64,000 nt of DNA from contig JAUIRK010000081.1 in assembly GCA_030549495.1 (NCBI GenBank), positions 1 to 64,000 on the forward strand, read 5' to 3'. Positions 1-10,379 of this stretch are shown in pieces. This DNA comes from Nectonema munidae. Its lineage: Eukaryota; Nematomorpha; Nectonematoida; Nectonematidae. A program made the translations under genes and the position numbers. The notes under the pieces were generated by a model. That model was not told where the DNA came from. It searched no databases and saw nothing but the letters and a program-made list of their open reading frames with translations. Each line of letters begins with the position of its first letter. Position 1 is the stretch's first letter.

Positions 1-717
1 TAACTCTTTTGTGCCGAAAGTCCCACATATGGGTCGTAAATAAAGTTCTTTGTATGCCGAAAGGGCCATATATGTCACCCCAAAAATTTTACTGTAAGTG
101 CCGAGCGGGTCAAATTTAGTTATTTACAAAAACGTAAACAAATACCACTAACCTTCATTATTTCACATCGAGTTGATGCATGCATGTCACGAATAGGATA
201 ATCAATATTCTGGCTGCAATTCAAGATTTTGACGTCACATCACAACTTACCAGATCGTTCTTGCTGTCATTTTCTTTTTACGTGTGTGTTTCTTTTAATT
301 ATGGTAAGTTTTCTCATTATTTACTTTATATATGACGTAAAACTTATGTGTAATATATTCGACGTACTTTCAATAACATCGTTAGCAAGCTAATACTTTT
401 TTTTCATGAAACATGCTTTTTTCAAATAACTTTGAATATTGGGTACCAGATATGACCCGTTAGGACTGTTTTTTTTGCTCAAAATCAATTTTGTTAATTT
501 ATGTTTTTTTATCCAAATTTAATGCAAAATTTTAAACAATAAAAATTTTTTTTATACAACCTCTGTTTTTGAGAATATTTTTTTACAAAATATTGATGAA
601 TTTTGGAACAAATTTGGATAATTTTCAGATTTTATTTTCAAAAATTGATATTATTTTTCTTATAACGAAATACATAAACATTTTTAAAATCTAAATGAAG
701 TTATAGACAGAAAAATT

Positions 718-1240
718 CAGTTCATCTGCTTTTTATAATAAATTTGGATATGATTCTTCTGCTTTGAACTAAAAATCTGATTCTCATTGTACCAACCAGT
801 TAATAAAAAAGTTATCAACTTAGTTAATAGGTCAGAATAATTGCATTTTCCAATTATTAAACTATTATTTAAAAAAGTATGAAAAATAAACTTTTTCCTT
901 CTCTTTCTTATGAATAACAGCGTCTATTCAAAGACTTAAATATTAATACCTGACATATTTTTGTAAATATTAGGAAGAGTCTGGTTTAACTTGTAGTAAA
1001 TTATTCATTTCAACCCTCATCAGGCAAGGGTCTATCAGACCCGAGAAACTTTAAAAATGAAGATTTTTTGTCATAAATGATATATATAGTTTTGAAACTT
1101 TTAAAATGCCTCCTCATTCTACTTGTATTTAAATCATTCAAAAAATATTTTTGTCAAAGTTATTTTTTTTTCGGCAACGACCTAAAAACTTTTAGCATTA
1201 CGTTGCAGGTAAACATGGGTCTAATAGATCCAATAAGCAG
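718..1240. repeat. Possible nested TTAA-type short-element remnants inside the piggyBac
   Basis: At 718-803 three spaced TCATCTGC, TCTTCTGC and ATCTGA motifs end at a TTAA, as in the short elements at 41.6, 48.4, 48.7 and 60.0 kb. At 1026-1040 and 1216-1231 two copies of a GGGTCT-(N3)-AGACCC-like dyad lie in AACCCTC-type context. These look like degraded copies of the same class. The boundaries are not clear. Confidence 0.3.
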
Positions 1241-1905
1241 TGAGCACTCACAAAAACATATTATTTGTATGAAATGTAGTAAAAAAAAATTTTTTACAAT
1301 TAAACAATAGTAAGTTCTTGTTCATTAACTATTGAACTTTGAAAAAGCTTCAAACAAATAGAGAAAACCTTTTTTTGAGGCGCTTCTTTTCACCCAGAAA
1401 CATATTCAAAAAACACCTAAAAACTAGTTTTATTTGTAGTTTAAAGTAGTTTATTTGTAGTTTTATTCAATTGTTTTTTTTCTTTTTTATATATATTTTA
1501 TCATGAACATAATATTTTAGTATGTAATGTACTAACTCTTGCTTTAGGCTTTACTAACTTTTAATATCCTTTACTTTTAAACTCAATTGATTAATTGTAA
1601 TTTTTTGTTGAATTTCACTGATTATTTGATTTAAATAGTTTCTGTTGCTACATATGATGTTGTTTTTTGAATGTGTTTTTGGGTGAAAAGACGCACGCTT
1701 TTTTGTAGTAAATTGCTGAACTTTAATATTTCGGGCAATATAAAAAATATTTATAGTTACATATATGCACAAGAAATCATTAATTTAAAGGTTATAGATA
1801 AGCTAAATCTACAAAATATAAAAATTATCATAAACAAAATAGTATTTGTGAAAACAAAAAGGCCGGGCCCGTTGGACTTTTTAGCTGAGCTCTAAATGTT
1901 ACATT

Positions 1906-2028
1906 GATACTTTGAATTTTTTATTATTTTGAATAAAAAATTGAGTTTTAATGTTGGAAAATTCGGGATACTTTGAATTTTTTATTATTTTGAATAAAAA
2001 ATTGAGTTTTAATGTTGGAGAATTCGGG
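1906..2028. repeat. Tandem duplication, 61-bp unit, two copies
   Basis: The sequence from GATACTTTGAATTTTTTATT to the following ATTCGGG occurs at 1906-1966 and again at 1967-2028, with one visible difference near the end. It is a simple recent tandem duplication inside the non-coding left part of the piggyBac element. Confidence 0.9.
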
Positions 2029-2305
2029 TTTTATTTATTTCACATTCTCGAATTGGGATGTGGATATTGAATTACCAAGAGTTTCTAATGTGGACGCTAT
2101 TGCGTTCTATAGTCTTTTGACCTTTATTATGAGCTTTATATATCAAAGAGACCCTGAGAAGAATGTTGGAGGAAAACTTATTTACTACATTCTGCATATT
2201 TTTGATAAATAAATCTTAGTATGAAGTATGAGATGTTTAATTTTACTTTTTTTTTATCATTGAATAATTGTTTTGTGAAAGCAAACTTTTATTTCAAAAT
2301 ATATT

Positions 2306-4076
2306 GTGCATTCTCACATTTTTAAGGATGATACTTTAAATAATTTGTTGGAGTTTATTGATACAGAAAAGATAACTGACTCCCAAATTTTCATTCAACC
2401 GCCCATAAATTGTACCGATGTGGTTACAAATGAAGATTCAGGAGACGAAGACATCGGCGATATAGACAATTTGACTGGAAATCAATTGCTGGCTGAAGGA
2501 ACTTTGGTTTCAAGATGTGTGATTCACGATGATGATGATGATGATGATGATGATGATATTAATGATGATGATAGACAAACTAGTAATCAAATCGAACCAG
2601 TTAAAAGAAAAAAGTCTTTTCATTGGAACAGTGGTTGTGTTAATTTTCATGGAAATGAATTCAAAGAAGCTCTTCACCCAAGTTACTATGATAACGCTAA
2701 CTTGAATTTGATGGATGTTTTTAGTCTATTTTTGACTGAAACTCTCATTAACATGATTGTTTCATTTACAAACAATTATGCTTCGCAAAACAACTTTAAT
2801 TTGAACTTGAGTAATGATGAATTTAAAGTTTTTTTTGGTATTTTCACTCTAATGGGCTACCATAAATTACCTAAATATCGCATGTATTGGAACAAGAGTG
2901 AGGATTGTGATGTGAAAATTGTATCGTCGGCAATGAGGAGAGATAGGTTTGATGAAATAAAAAAGTACTTACATTTTTCAGACAACAATCAACTTGACTC
3001 AAGTGATAAGTTCACCAAAATACGGCCTCTTGTTGACAAACTAAAGCAAATTTTTTCTTCAAATGCTCCTGTAGCAGAGTTTCATGCTATAGATGAAACG
3101 ATGATGCCGTATTATGGTCGTCAACATCTGAAACAGTTCATCAAAGCAAAGCCTCAAAGGTTTGGGTATAAGCAATGGTCAGATTGCATTCAATCTGGGT
3201 ATTTAGTGAACTTTGATCTTTATCAAGGTAAATCGGAAAAAAGAAGTACAGGGTTAACTTTAGGGGAATCTGTAGTACTCAACTTTGTTGAGAAAAACAA
3301 CAACAAGATCATCAACTCATACCATTATGTCATGGATAATTATTTTTCAACCTTGAACTTGTTAAAGAAACTTGTATTAAAGAAAAAAAACAGACCATGA
3401 CGGCTACCATAAAAAAGAACAGGCTGCTCAATTTTCCTAAAAAAAGTGAAAAAGATTTTAAAAAAGATCCCAGAGGGAGTTTTACGGCATACAATTCCTG
3501 TTCTTTTAACGTTTGTGAGTGGTTTGATAATCGGGTTGTGATTTGTGGATCTAACAAGTATGGGGTAGAGCCACTAAATAAAATTTCACGATACTCGCGT
3601 ACATTAAAAAGTAGGATAAAAATAAATCAGCCAACGCTTTTAAATGTTTATAATCGAGAGATGGGGCATGTAGACAGAATGGACCAAAATCTCATGATTT
3701 ATAAAAGTTGTTTAAGAGGAAAAAAATGGTATATGCCTATTGTAATGCATCTTTTTGATACATTGATCATACAAGCTTGGCTTGTGTACAGGTTGACCCC
3801 GAACCCTGAAAAAAAGATCAACTTTTTTACCGCAGAATGGTGGCACAGAGTTTATTAAAAACCTATGGAGTTTATCCTCAATCATCCAAGGCTCTCGCAA
3901 GTCCCAATCCTGCAGACATCACAAGATTCGACAAGACTGGACACTTGGTCACTCCGATTGAAGACAATAAAAGATTGAAATGTCGACATTGTCATTCTAA
4001 AACTCCCACAAAATGCATCAAATGCAATGTTGGAGTTCATGTGAAATGCTTTATCGCTTACCATACTAAAATTTAA
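2306..4076 (+). pseudogene. piggyBac transposase, two frameshifts
   Basis: DDD transposase that would excise and insert the element at TTAA. The first frame (2306-3400) has an acidic N-terminus with an Asp run encoded by GAT repeats, then the catalytic core. It includes IDETMMPYYGR with catalytic Asp at residue ~263 and VMDNYFS with the second Asp at ~344. The second frame (3397-3858) continues with RKNR-like and HVDRMDQ motifs, the latter giving the third Asp. The third frame (3837-4076) carries the C-terminal zinc-binding domain, CRHC-x6-CIKC followed by VHVKCF-x3-H. The frames join near an 8-A run at ~3385-3392 and near 3830-3845, so single-base indels are the likely lesions. All three catalytic Asp remain. 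The computed start is GTG. No convincing ATG was found, so the N-terminus may come from an upstream exon or be lost. Confidence 0.85.
2528..2575 (+). repeat. GAT microsatellite within the transposase ORF
   Basis: Uninterrupted GAT repeats encode a run of Asp in the acidic N-terminal part of the transposase. The run is in frame and does not break the ORF. Confidence 0.9.
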
Positions 4077-4457
4077 AAAAATGTTTTAATAAAATTGTGT
4101 TTTGCTTTTACAAAATTTTTTGGGGTGTACGAACATCCCATATATGGTACGGCATTTTTTTTAAAAACGAAAAAACATTTTTTTTTATTGTACCCAAATT
4201 TCGTTTATTAGTAGTGTGTAAACTTTGATATATTACTTTCATTAAATAAAACGAAATATTTTTGCTTCGGCATATCAGATAATCAAATTAAATGGACTTT
4301 TCGGCACTTGAAGGAACTATGCATTACTGACCTATCGGCATGAAAGAGTTAAGCAAAACTATTTTTTTTAAATTTGTATCTCAAAAAATGAAAATAATAT
4401 ACAAAAATCTACTGTGCTCATATTTCTAAAATATTCCTGACTTATTTCTCTCTCTAG

Positions 4458-4601
4458 GCAACCGGAAAAGTTCCCCTCATGACAATCGACAAAACGGATG
4501 GCATTGAAGTATTCCTAAACAAAGAAAACTTGGATGTTGAAGTTATATCCTCAAAGTCAACCGGAATGAATTTGGTTGTGCCTAAGGGAGATGATGATAC
4601 T
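4458..4601 (+). CDS. CAP: Adenylyl cyclase-associated protein (CAP), penultimate coding exon
   Basis: CAP binds actin monomers and recycles them during filament turnover in the cytoplasm. This exon encodes 48 residues of the C-terminal beta-helical CARP domain. The peptide contains MTIDKTDGIEVFLNKENLDV and then VISSKSTGMNLVVPKGDDDT, which match the family pattern INKTDG...L...L.cEivsaKSSeMNvliP. A pyrimidine-rich tract and AG (ctctctctag) precede it, and a consensus GTAAGT follows, giving a phase 0-0 exon. The next exon is at 12915. Upstream exons lie before base 1, because the piggyBac element occupies the adjacent intron. CAP assignment is from remembered family consensus. Confidence 0.88.
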
Positions 4602-5464
4602 GTAAGTTTGTTCCTTATTTGCTCAATTCAATTTTACGCCAAAAGTGGGCAATACTTTTGTATGTTTTTTTCATGGTGGATGAAATAATGCGGTGTTTGA
4701 GTAACTTTTCCAAAAAGCTGACGCGTTTCATAATTTTCATTTCTTTAATTTAATCTTCCTTTATGATAGAACGTTTGATACAATTTGAATATTTTTCTCG
4801 TTTTCACAAGATGTCGGCTATATGGGTAATAAAGCATTTTGTAAGGGTTGCAAAGATTTTGGTAGCTTAGAAATTTCAGTCATACTAAAAATTATGAGAC
4901 ATTTTTATTTTTGATGGAATAATAAATGAATATTTTTCTTGAATATCATGTATATTTTATGCGTATTAAAAACTCTTGAAGTCTCGAGACATTTTAGGAC
5001 AGCTCTATACTCAATAGAAGGATGAGCGAGCCTAATTTTTAACGCATTCATGGATAAGATATTTCAAAGTTAGAAATTTCCATGATTTTCACTTTCGAAT
5101 AGAATGTTCCAGGCAGCCTAAGTATTATATTTGCCTGTGATAATTTTCAAAGCCAATTTACACAAGGAAGTTAATATGTAAATCATATTGAAATTGACGT
5201 AAATTTTTTCTGTTTTATCAAAAAAAAAAGATTTATTTGTTTAGAAACAAAATAAACGAGGTAAAACGTCGAAAAAGAATGAAAAAACAAAATAAGATAA
5301 ACAATAATAGTATTTACAAAACAAAAAAATTTTTATAATCAAAAATAGAGAACATTATATATATATCATTATAAAAGGGTTTATGTATTTCCACGTTCAG
5401 TACATACAACTATGGTATGACTTTTACATATCGACCTTCGACATTTTTCATACTTTCTCGTCCC

Positions 5465-6276
5465 TCATTTTCTTGGGTGGCAATTTGACAAAAAACAATA
5501 ACATGAAGGGGACTGTAACATATGTTTTGTATCCGTAAATTTATGATTGAATCCGTAAAAAGTCAAAAGGGTTTTAGTCATTATACGAGTAGATGCGTTA
5601 TCACATCTGATTCGCATAGACCTTTCCGTGAGAGATAAGGCCAAATTCCTGATAAAATATTTTCTCCCACCTTTTGAAATACTAGGATATAACTTGGAAT
5701 GTTGGCTTTTACTATCACCCAACTATTACTGGCCGCAATATCAAGTGAGGATTCTTATTACCAAGTGTATTTATTTCAGAAACATGTTGACTAATTTAAA
5801 CAGGCTTAAAAAAATTTTTTACCTGTTTTTCGGGAATGTATATACTCCGTGTACAAAAACTTTCATATTCTGCCAGCTTAAATTTTTTTTAAATGTTTAG
5901 GTTGTAACAGATATGGTAAAAATCTAAGACCACTTTTGATGGTGCCATTAGTTAACCCTTGATTTTTAGCCTAAATGCAAAGCCATAAAAAACGGTCTAC
6001 ATAAATTCCACAACCTGAAGGAACCTTAGAACTAGTGACCAAGCGTTTTCTATTGTTACGTAGTCTGTGGGACTCCAATACTTGCAGCAATAATTGATAA
6101 ACTCATCGTGTATATGTCTAATTGGGCTCAATTTGTCTAGTGGGTTTGTCTCTTTTTTAACATCAAAACGTATAAAAGCATTTAGGAGTAAGAAGATATC
6201 TCGGCTAATAGCAGCCCTCAAAAAAGATTCTCCATTTTTTTCTGAGAATACTTTATATCGATCTGTTGGTTTTTAG
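5465..6276 (-). pseudogene. piggyBac transposase relic with internal deletion
   Basis: Reading leftwards, 6276-5997 encodes KVFSEKNGESFLRAAISRDIFLLLNAFIRFD (quoted in part) and then DKLSPIRHIHDEF and YVTIENAW. This matches the region leading to the first catalytic Asp of the FRAAMSRDRFLLL...DKLAPIR...TIDEQL subgroup. The usual Ile-Asp-Glu is Ile-Glu-Asn here, so the catalytic residue is lost. Then 5722-5465 encodes FIRNLALSLTERSMRIRC and TKTLLTFYGF, matching the C-terminal part of the same subgroup. The middle of the protein is absent between ~5997 and 5722. The C-terminal piece resembles that of the relic at 29445-30425, so the two are likely from one subfamily, different from the element at 1-4352. 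Confidence 0.65.
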
Positions 6277-6914
6277 ACTCGTGAATGTGAAATAGACGGC
6301 CAAAATATGCTAGGATATCCTCTATTGAGAACTTATCATAAACAACGCAAATTTTCAAAAGAAGATTCCGTCAAACTATAAAAATAAAATATTTAATACT
6401 ACTTATGTAAACGAATTAATTTTTTGCCTGTAATTTTCTTGTTTTGCTTTGGTGATTCAAATATATGTCTTATAAAACTTTGAGTAAAAAAGAGGCTAAA
6501 AACTCAGAATCCGTCATATTTTTAGCATCCCCTTGAGGACCAGGAGGAGATAAATCGACGTTACGGATATTCACTTTCACACACTACCAGAATCGCTACT
6601 TGTAGATCTCATATTAGGGAAAAACGATGAAATGAGAATGAATTTATTATATATGTCCGTCCAGCTCAAGCGAAATAAAGAATATGATTGAAACCAATTT
6701 TGATTGACATAACAAATGTTATCATGAGAGTGAGAAGTAGAGTCGATAAAACTCAAAGATAAAAAAAATCGATTACAATAGATTCAATGGAGAAGATGTA
6801 GTTTTCCTTTAGTATATACAAATGGTAAATCGCATGTTGTGCATACAATAATAGCTGGTATGATGAACCAATAATATTTATATGCTTATAAAGCCTATAT
6901 GAATCAGTAGAAAT

Positions 6915-7048
6915 AAGTTAAGTTTAAGTTGTTTGTGACGTTCGCACCCATCTTTTCGGATATCGTGGCATGTCCGGAATGCTGAGTCCAGGTCTACCTG
7001 GACTTTCTATCCTACTAAACGCCTACTGGCCCGTGTTACTGCATAGCT
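6915..7048. repeat. Left copy of a ~130-bp direct repeat
   Basis: From AGTTAAGTTTAAGTTGTTTG through CGTGTTACTGCATAGCT this block is about 90% identical to 9529-9666 in the same orientation. It contains a perfect dyad AGTCCAGGTCTACCTGGACT (9-bp arms, 2-nt centre) at about 6985-7004. The core can be read as TG...CA, as in LTRs, but I found no target-site duplication. Confidence 0.85.
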
Positions 7049-7668
7049 TGATCTATCTCGACGGATGATTTTTGATAATATAGGATTTGTATGTAGTAGC
7101 TTGTCTAAATTGGAATCATCAGGTTTGAGTGCTGCCAGCCTTCGCCTCAGGATCAGGATTTCTTTGATGCATACAATTGAAGAATCAGTTGTCACTAACG
7201 ATAACGGCCCCGTTTTAAACTTAAGGCCCGTTCTTGAGTCTTGGTACGGAGTAAAAGGACCTCTTGAGTAAAATGGGTTTTTCGTGAGGTCAAAATCCAC
7301 TAGGAAGGTTCTTAGAGGGTCAGAGTTCCGCGCGCCATTAATATTCAACATCATCTGCTCGCAGTACGCAGGCATGGAGTCCCCCTCTAACTCCATGTGC
7401 CATGTACTGCGCCTCAAGAATTTAGAAATGAGGTTGCTGCATTTAAGGCCTGTGTATCCAAGCCAAAGTTCAAAATTAGCAGGAATGGAGCGCCTGGAAG
7501 TAGCAAGTAAAGATTGAGTGAAGTGTGAATCATACTGCTTGACGATGGAGATTAATTCGGATGCCGTTAATGCTTGACACTCAGTAGATAAGACTAGTCC
7601 AACAGATGCTGACGAATTAAACTTAGAGATAATGGACTCCGTTCGATAGTGTGTAGATTTTATTAGCT
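7007..7668 (-). pseudogene. Unrecognised ORF of the direct-repeat element (3' ORF)
   Basis: An open frame of about 220 codons without a clear start Met runs from ~7668 down to a stop at 7007, inside the left direct repeat. It includes SILSTECQALTAS-like text, FELWLGYTGLKCSNLISKFL and FLVDFDLTKNPFYSRGPF. I do not recognise the family and see no reverse transcriptase, integrase or protease motif. Its position between two direct repeats, on the same strand as the gag-like ORF at 8798-9540, suggests a retroelement protein remnant. Length and composition argue for real former coding sequence. Confidence 0.4.
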
Positions 7669-7759
7669 ACTCGGGGTGGGATGGCTGTAGATTGAGGAGA
7701 TCATTGACGAGTAATTGCCTTTTCGATAAGATTCTGCGTTAAATAATGACAAAAAGATG

Positions 7760-8479
7760 CTAGTTTTTGATCATTTCCGGTAAATTATCTTTGATCTTCC
7801 CCCGTATTACTAACTCCACATCATTCATGATGATCTCTAAGTTCAAGCAATACGGGTCTTTGACTAATTTAATGCGGTTATGTGAATCTGCTTTGGTAAG
7901 ATTGAGAAATGGTAGTAATGCTTGATATAGAGTATGATAATGAGTTTCGCAATACATGACAAATCATATAAAGTTTGTCACGGGATCTAAAATACCACGT
8001 ATGCAATAGGATGGAAATAGGGAGGTTTCCAATACCACTAGTTGTTTCGGTAAGCTGAGTACAGCGATGAAGAACATATTGTTAAAAGAGTATGTTTACG
8101 ACAACTCTAAGAGAGAAAAATAAGTGGATACTGTGTGAGCGAGTTGTGGTATGATGTCCACACTCCCCAGCGCAAGAGCATTTGTCTGTTTAGTAGCAAT
8201 TCGGTTTGAACGAGTATCAAATAAGTCATTTGATCTAGATAAGGAAGTCAATAGAGTCTAAGCCTTCTGACGCATCCCTTCGAACCAATTAGATGAGCAA
8301 AATTGTTCGAAAGGATACGTTAATAAACAATTAGGGCTAATAGATTCAGGGGGAAAGAACTGGTTCAATATTAGGATGGGACTGGTTAATGTCAAGATGT
8401 GACTACTCGAATAAACCTTAGTGAGTCCGAATAGATTGTCAAGTTCGATAAAGAGCTGGTGGGTTAGTGCATGAGACAT
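7760..8479 (-). pseudogene. Short ORF fragments of the direct-repeat element
   Basis: Two short - strand frames (7957-7760 and 8479-8258) lie between the gag-like ORF and the 3' ORF. The first contains YCETHYHTLYQALLPFL, the second LTHQLFIELDNLFGLTKVY. Neither is recognisable. They are listed because they continue the coding-like texture of the unit and are separated by stops and shifts. Confidence 0.25.
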
Positions 8480-8652
8480 GCTAAGACACCACCAGCTCCA
8501 ATCGAAGGAGATGACGAAGGCAGGGGTTTCAGACGCAGGCGATTGAGCTGAAGATAAAGAATCTCAGCAGCGGGTGGAAGATACAAAATCTTTAGTCGTA
8601 ATTTGATTATCAAAAAGAGGTAGGATTGATTTAGACTCAAAATTAAAAAAAT

Positions 8653-9540
8653 TTAAATTTTAGAGAGATTGGCTTCGTTAGCCACTTGGTATAATCTTAA
8701 CTTGAATGTCGTTTTACGGAAACCACGTGCTTTGGTGGCTTTCAGGTCCCTTTCTTTAAAAACTAAAATGTAAATTCTGTCCATTTCCGACAGAGTGTCA
8801 TTTGCCTCTTCTTCTAGAACCTCTCGAACAGTAGCAGGAGTTTTGCACAAATATTCTATTATGAGACGCTTTGATCCAGGATAGAGTTCTATAAGCAAAT
8901 CTATTAAGTTCGGAAGGCCAGCTTAACTTGTGAGGAATATTAGGTTTATCAGCTAGAAACTCTGACTGTTCAACCGAGTAGTCGAAATCAAATTGTTTTC
9001 TCAAACTAACAGTTGAGAAGTCAGAGTGTTGTAAATTCTTGTAAGTCAATATACTTAGAGAACTACTTTTTAGCATTCTGTCCAATGGAGGAGAAGGCTC
9101 AATTAGGATTGTGGGAGTATCACTGGCAACAGACGGAGCTTGACCTTGTTCAGTTATTTCTATAATTCCCTGATTTTTTGGTGTCGGTGATTGGAACGTG
9201 GATGTTTTTGGTGTCATCATCTTTATATCTAATATAGCTCCCAGCCGAGAGGAAAGTTGAGAAGTGATTTCTTTCATAATCGTATCTAAACTCGTTATGT
9301 GAAGTCTTATAGATGCCACATCCTCCCTAAGTAGTAAATCTACCGGATTGTCGGTTTTAGGATTTTGTGTAGGCGGAGTTTCTGGACCTCTTTTTGATCC
9401 TTCGAATTCACTGTCAGAAGCCTCAAAGGGTAAATCTTTAATTGAAGTTATTAACTCCTTGTCGAGCGCTGGTACTGTGTTGCCTTTAATATATTTATAA
9501 AGTGATGTGTAATCTTGTCCAGGAGTAGTTAGTTAGTTAA
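8653..9540 (-). pseudogene. Gag-like ORF of the direct-repeat element, frameshifted
   Basis: A frame open from ~9540, immediately inside the right direct repeat, runs to a stop at 8798. A second frame continues from 8898 to a stop at 8653. Overlapping frames suggest one protein broken by a frameshift near 8880-8900. The first part is rich in Pro, Thr and Ser (for example RGPETPPTQNPKTDNP). The second contains EEEANDTLSEMDRIYILVFK. The position next to the terminal repeat and the low-complexity, charged composition resemble a gag protein. No zinc knuckle or enzyme motif was found, so the family stays open. Confidence 0.4.
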
Positions 9541-9666
9541 GTTAAGTTGTTTGGGACGTTCGCACCCCTCCTTTCGGATATCGTGGCGCGCCCGAAATGC
9601 TGAGTCCAGGTCTACCTGGACTTTCCATCCCACTAAAGGCCTACCGGCCCTTGTTACTGCATGGCT
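9529..9666. repeat. Right copy of the ~130-bp direct repeat
   Basis: This is the partner of 6915-7048, in the same orientation, with the same perfect AGTCCAGGTCTACCTGGACT dyad at about 9602-9621. The two copies differ by scattered substitutions but none in the dyad. Because the ORFs between them read on the - strand, this copy would be the 5' one. Confidence 0.85.
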
Positions 9667-10379
9667 ATACTTTGTTATATATATTATTTTACAAAAATGT
9701 ATGTTACAAATATATAAATACAGCTGAGTGAACGATACAATCCTAACGCGAACGCTCCCAATTTGGGAAACAATTGTCTAGTGATAGCTTGATTACTAAC
9801 TACGTAGAATCAGGTCGCCAGACTACCTAACCGTAAAAACCTTTGAATTCTTCGGAGGAAGAAAACCAGGGTAAAAAACCGGCACGACAGAATGTATCTT
9901 GTTCCTAAATAAAAGAATATGATTATAAAAGAGATATGCTACAAAAATACAAGCGTTAGGAGGCATGCAATATCTTATATATTATTAATAAATAATATTT
10001 GATACATGTTATAACGGTTAAGAAAGGTATACATAATTTAGAGCATGCTAGGTTAGAAACAATCTACCCCTGGAATTTAACCCCATATATACATGATATG
10101 TATATATATATGTTGTTCCTAGGATATATGTTTTAAAATTGGAATGTATAGACGGTCCTACAAGCAGACTCCTACAGAGGCCAGATTACCGACTATGCCT
10201 AACCTAGCTCGTAACAACGTATACCTTGTGCCAATCCTAAATTTAAATAGGCGAATCTAGAACTCAGAAAAAACAGAACTATATCGCAGAATGCAGAATT
10301 CTTATTACTTTGGGGCTATTGTATATGGGTACCTAGGATAACTTTTCTCTTCTTTTTTTAGCATATACCCCCAAGAACG

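Larger units (their letters stand above)
1..4352 (+). mobile_element. piggyBac-type DNA transposon, near full length
   Basis: The left end reads TAACTCTTTTGTGCCGAAAG and the right end, reverse complemented, reads TTAACTCTTTCATGCCGATAG, so the two ends are inverted repeats. The right copy closes on TTAA (4349-4352), the target site of piggyBac elements. The first T of the left TTAA would be one base before the window. Subterminal inverted sequence is also visible: a CACCCCAAAAA block near 75-90 matches the complement near 4110-4127. The inside encodes a piggyBac transposase on the + strand (2306-4076) in three frames. The element lies 105 bp upstream of a CAP coding exon, within the preceding intron. 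The 2-kb non-coding left part is long for piggyBac and probably contains nested insertions. Confidence 0.85.

Noticed and set aside
9529..9666. Direct repeats at 6915 and 9529 as proven LTRs
   Set aside because: TG...CA boundaries can be drawn, but homology extends beyond them, no target-site duplication is visible and no RT or integrase lies between, so only a direct-repeat call is made.
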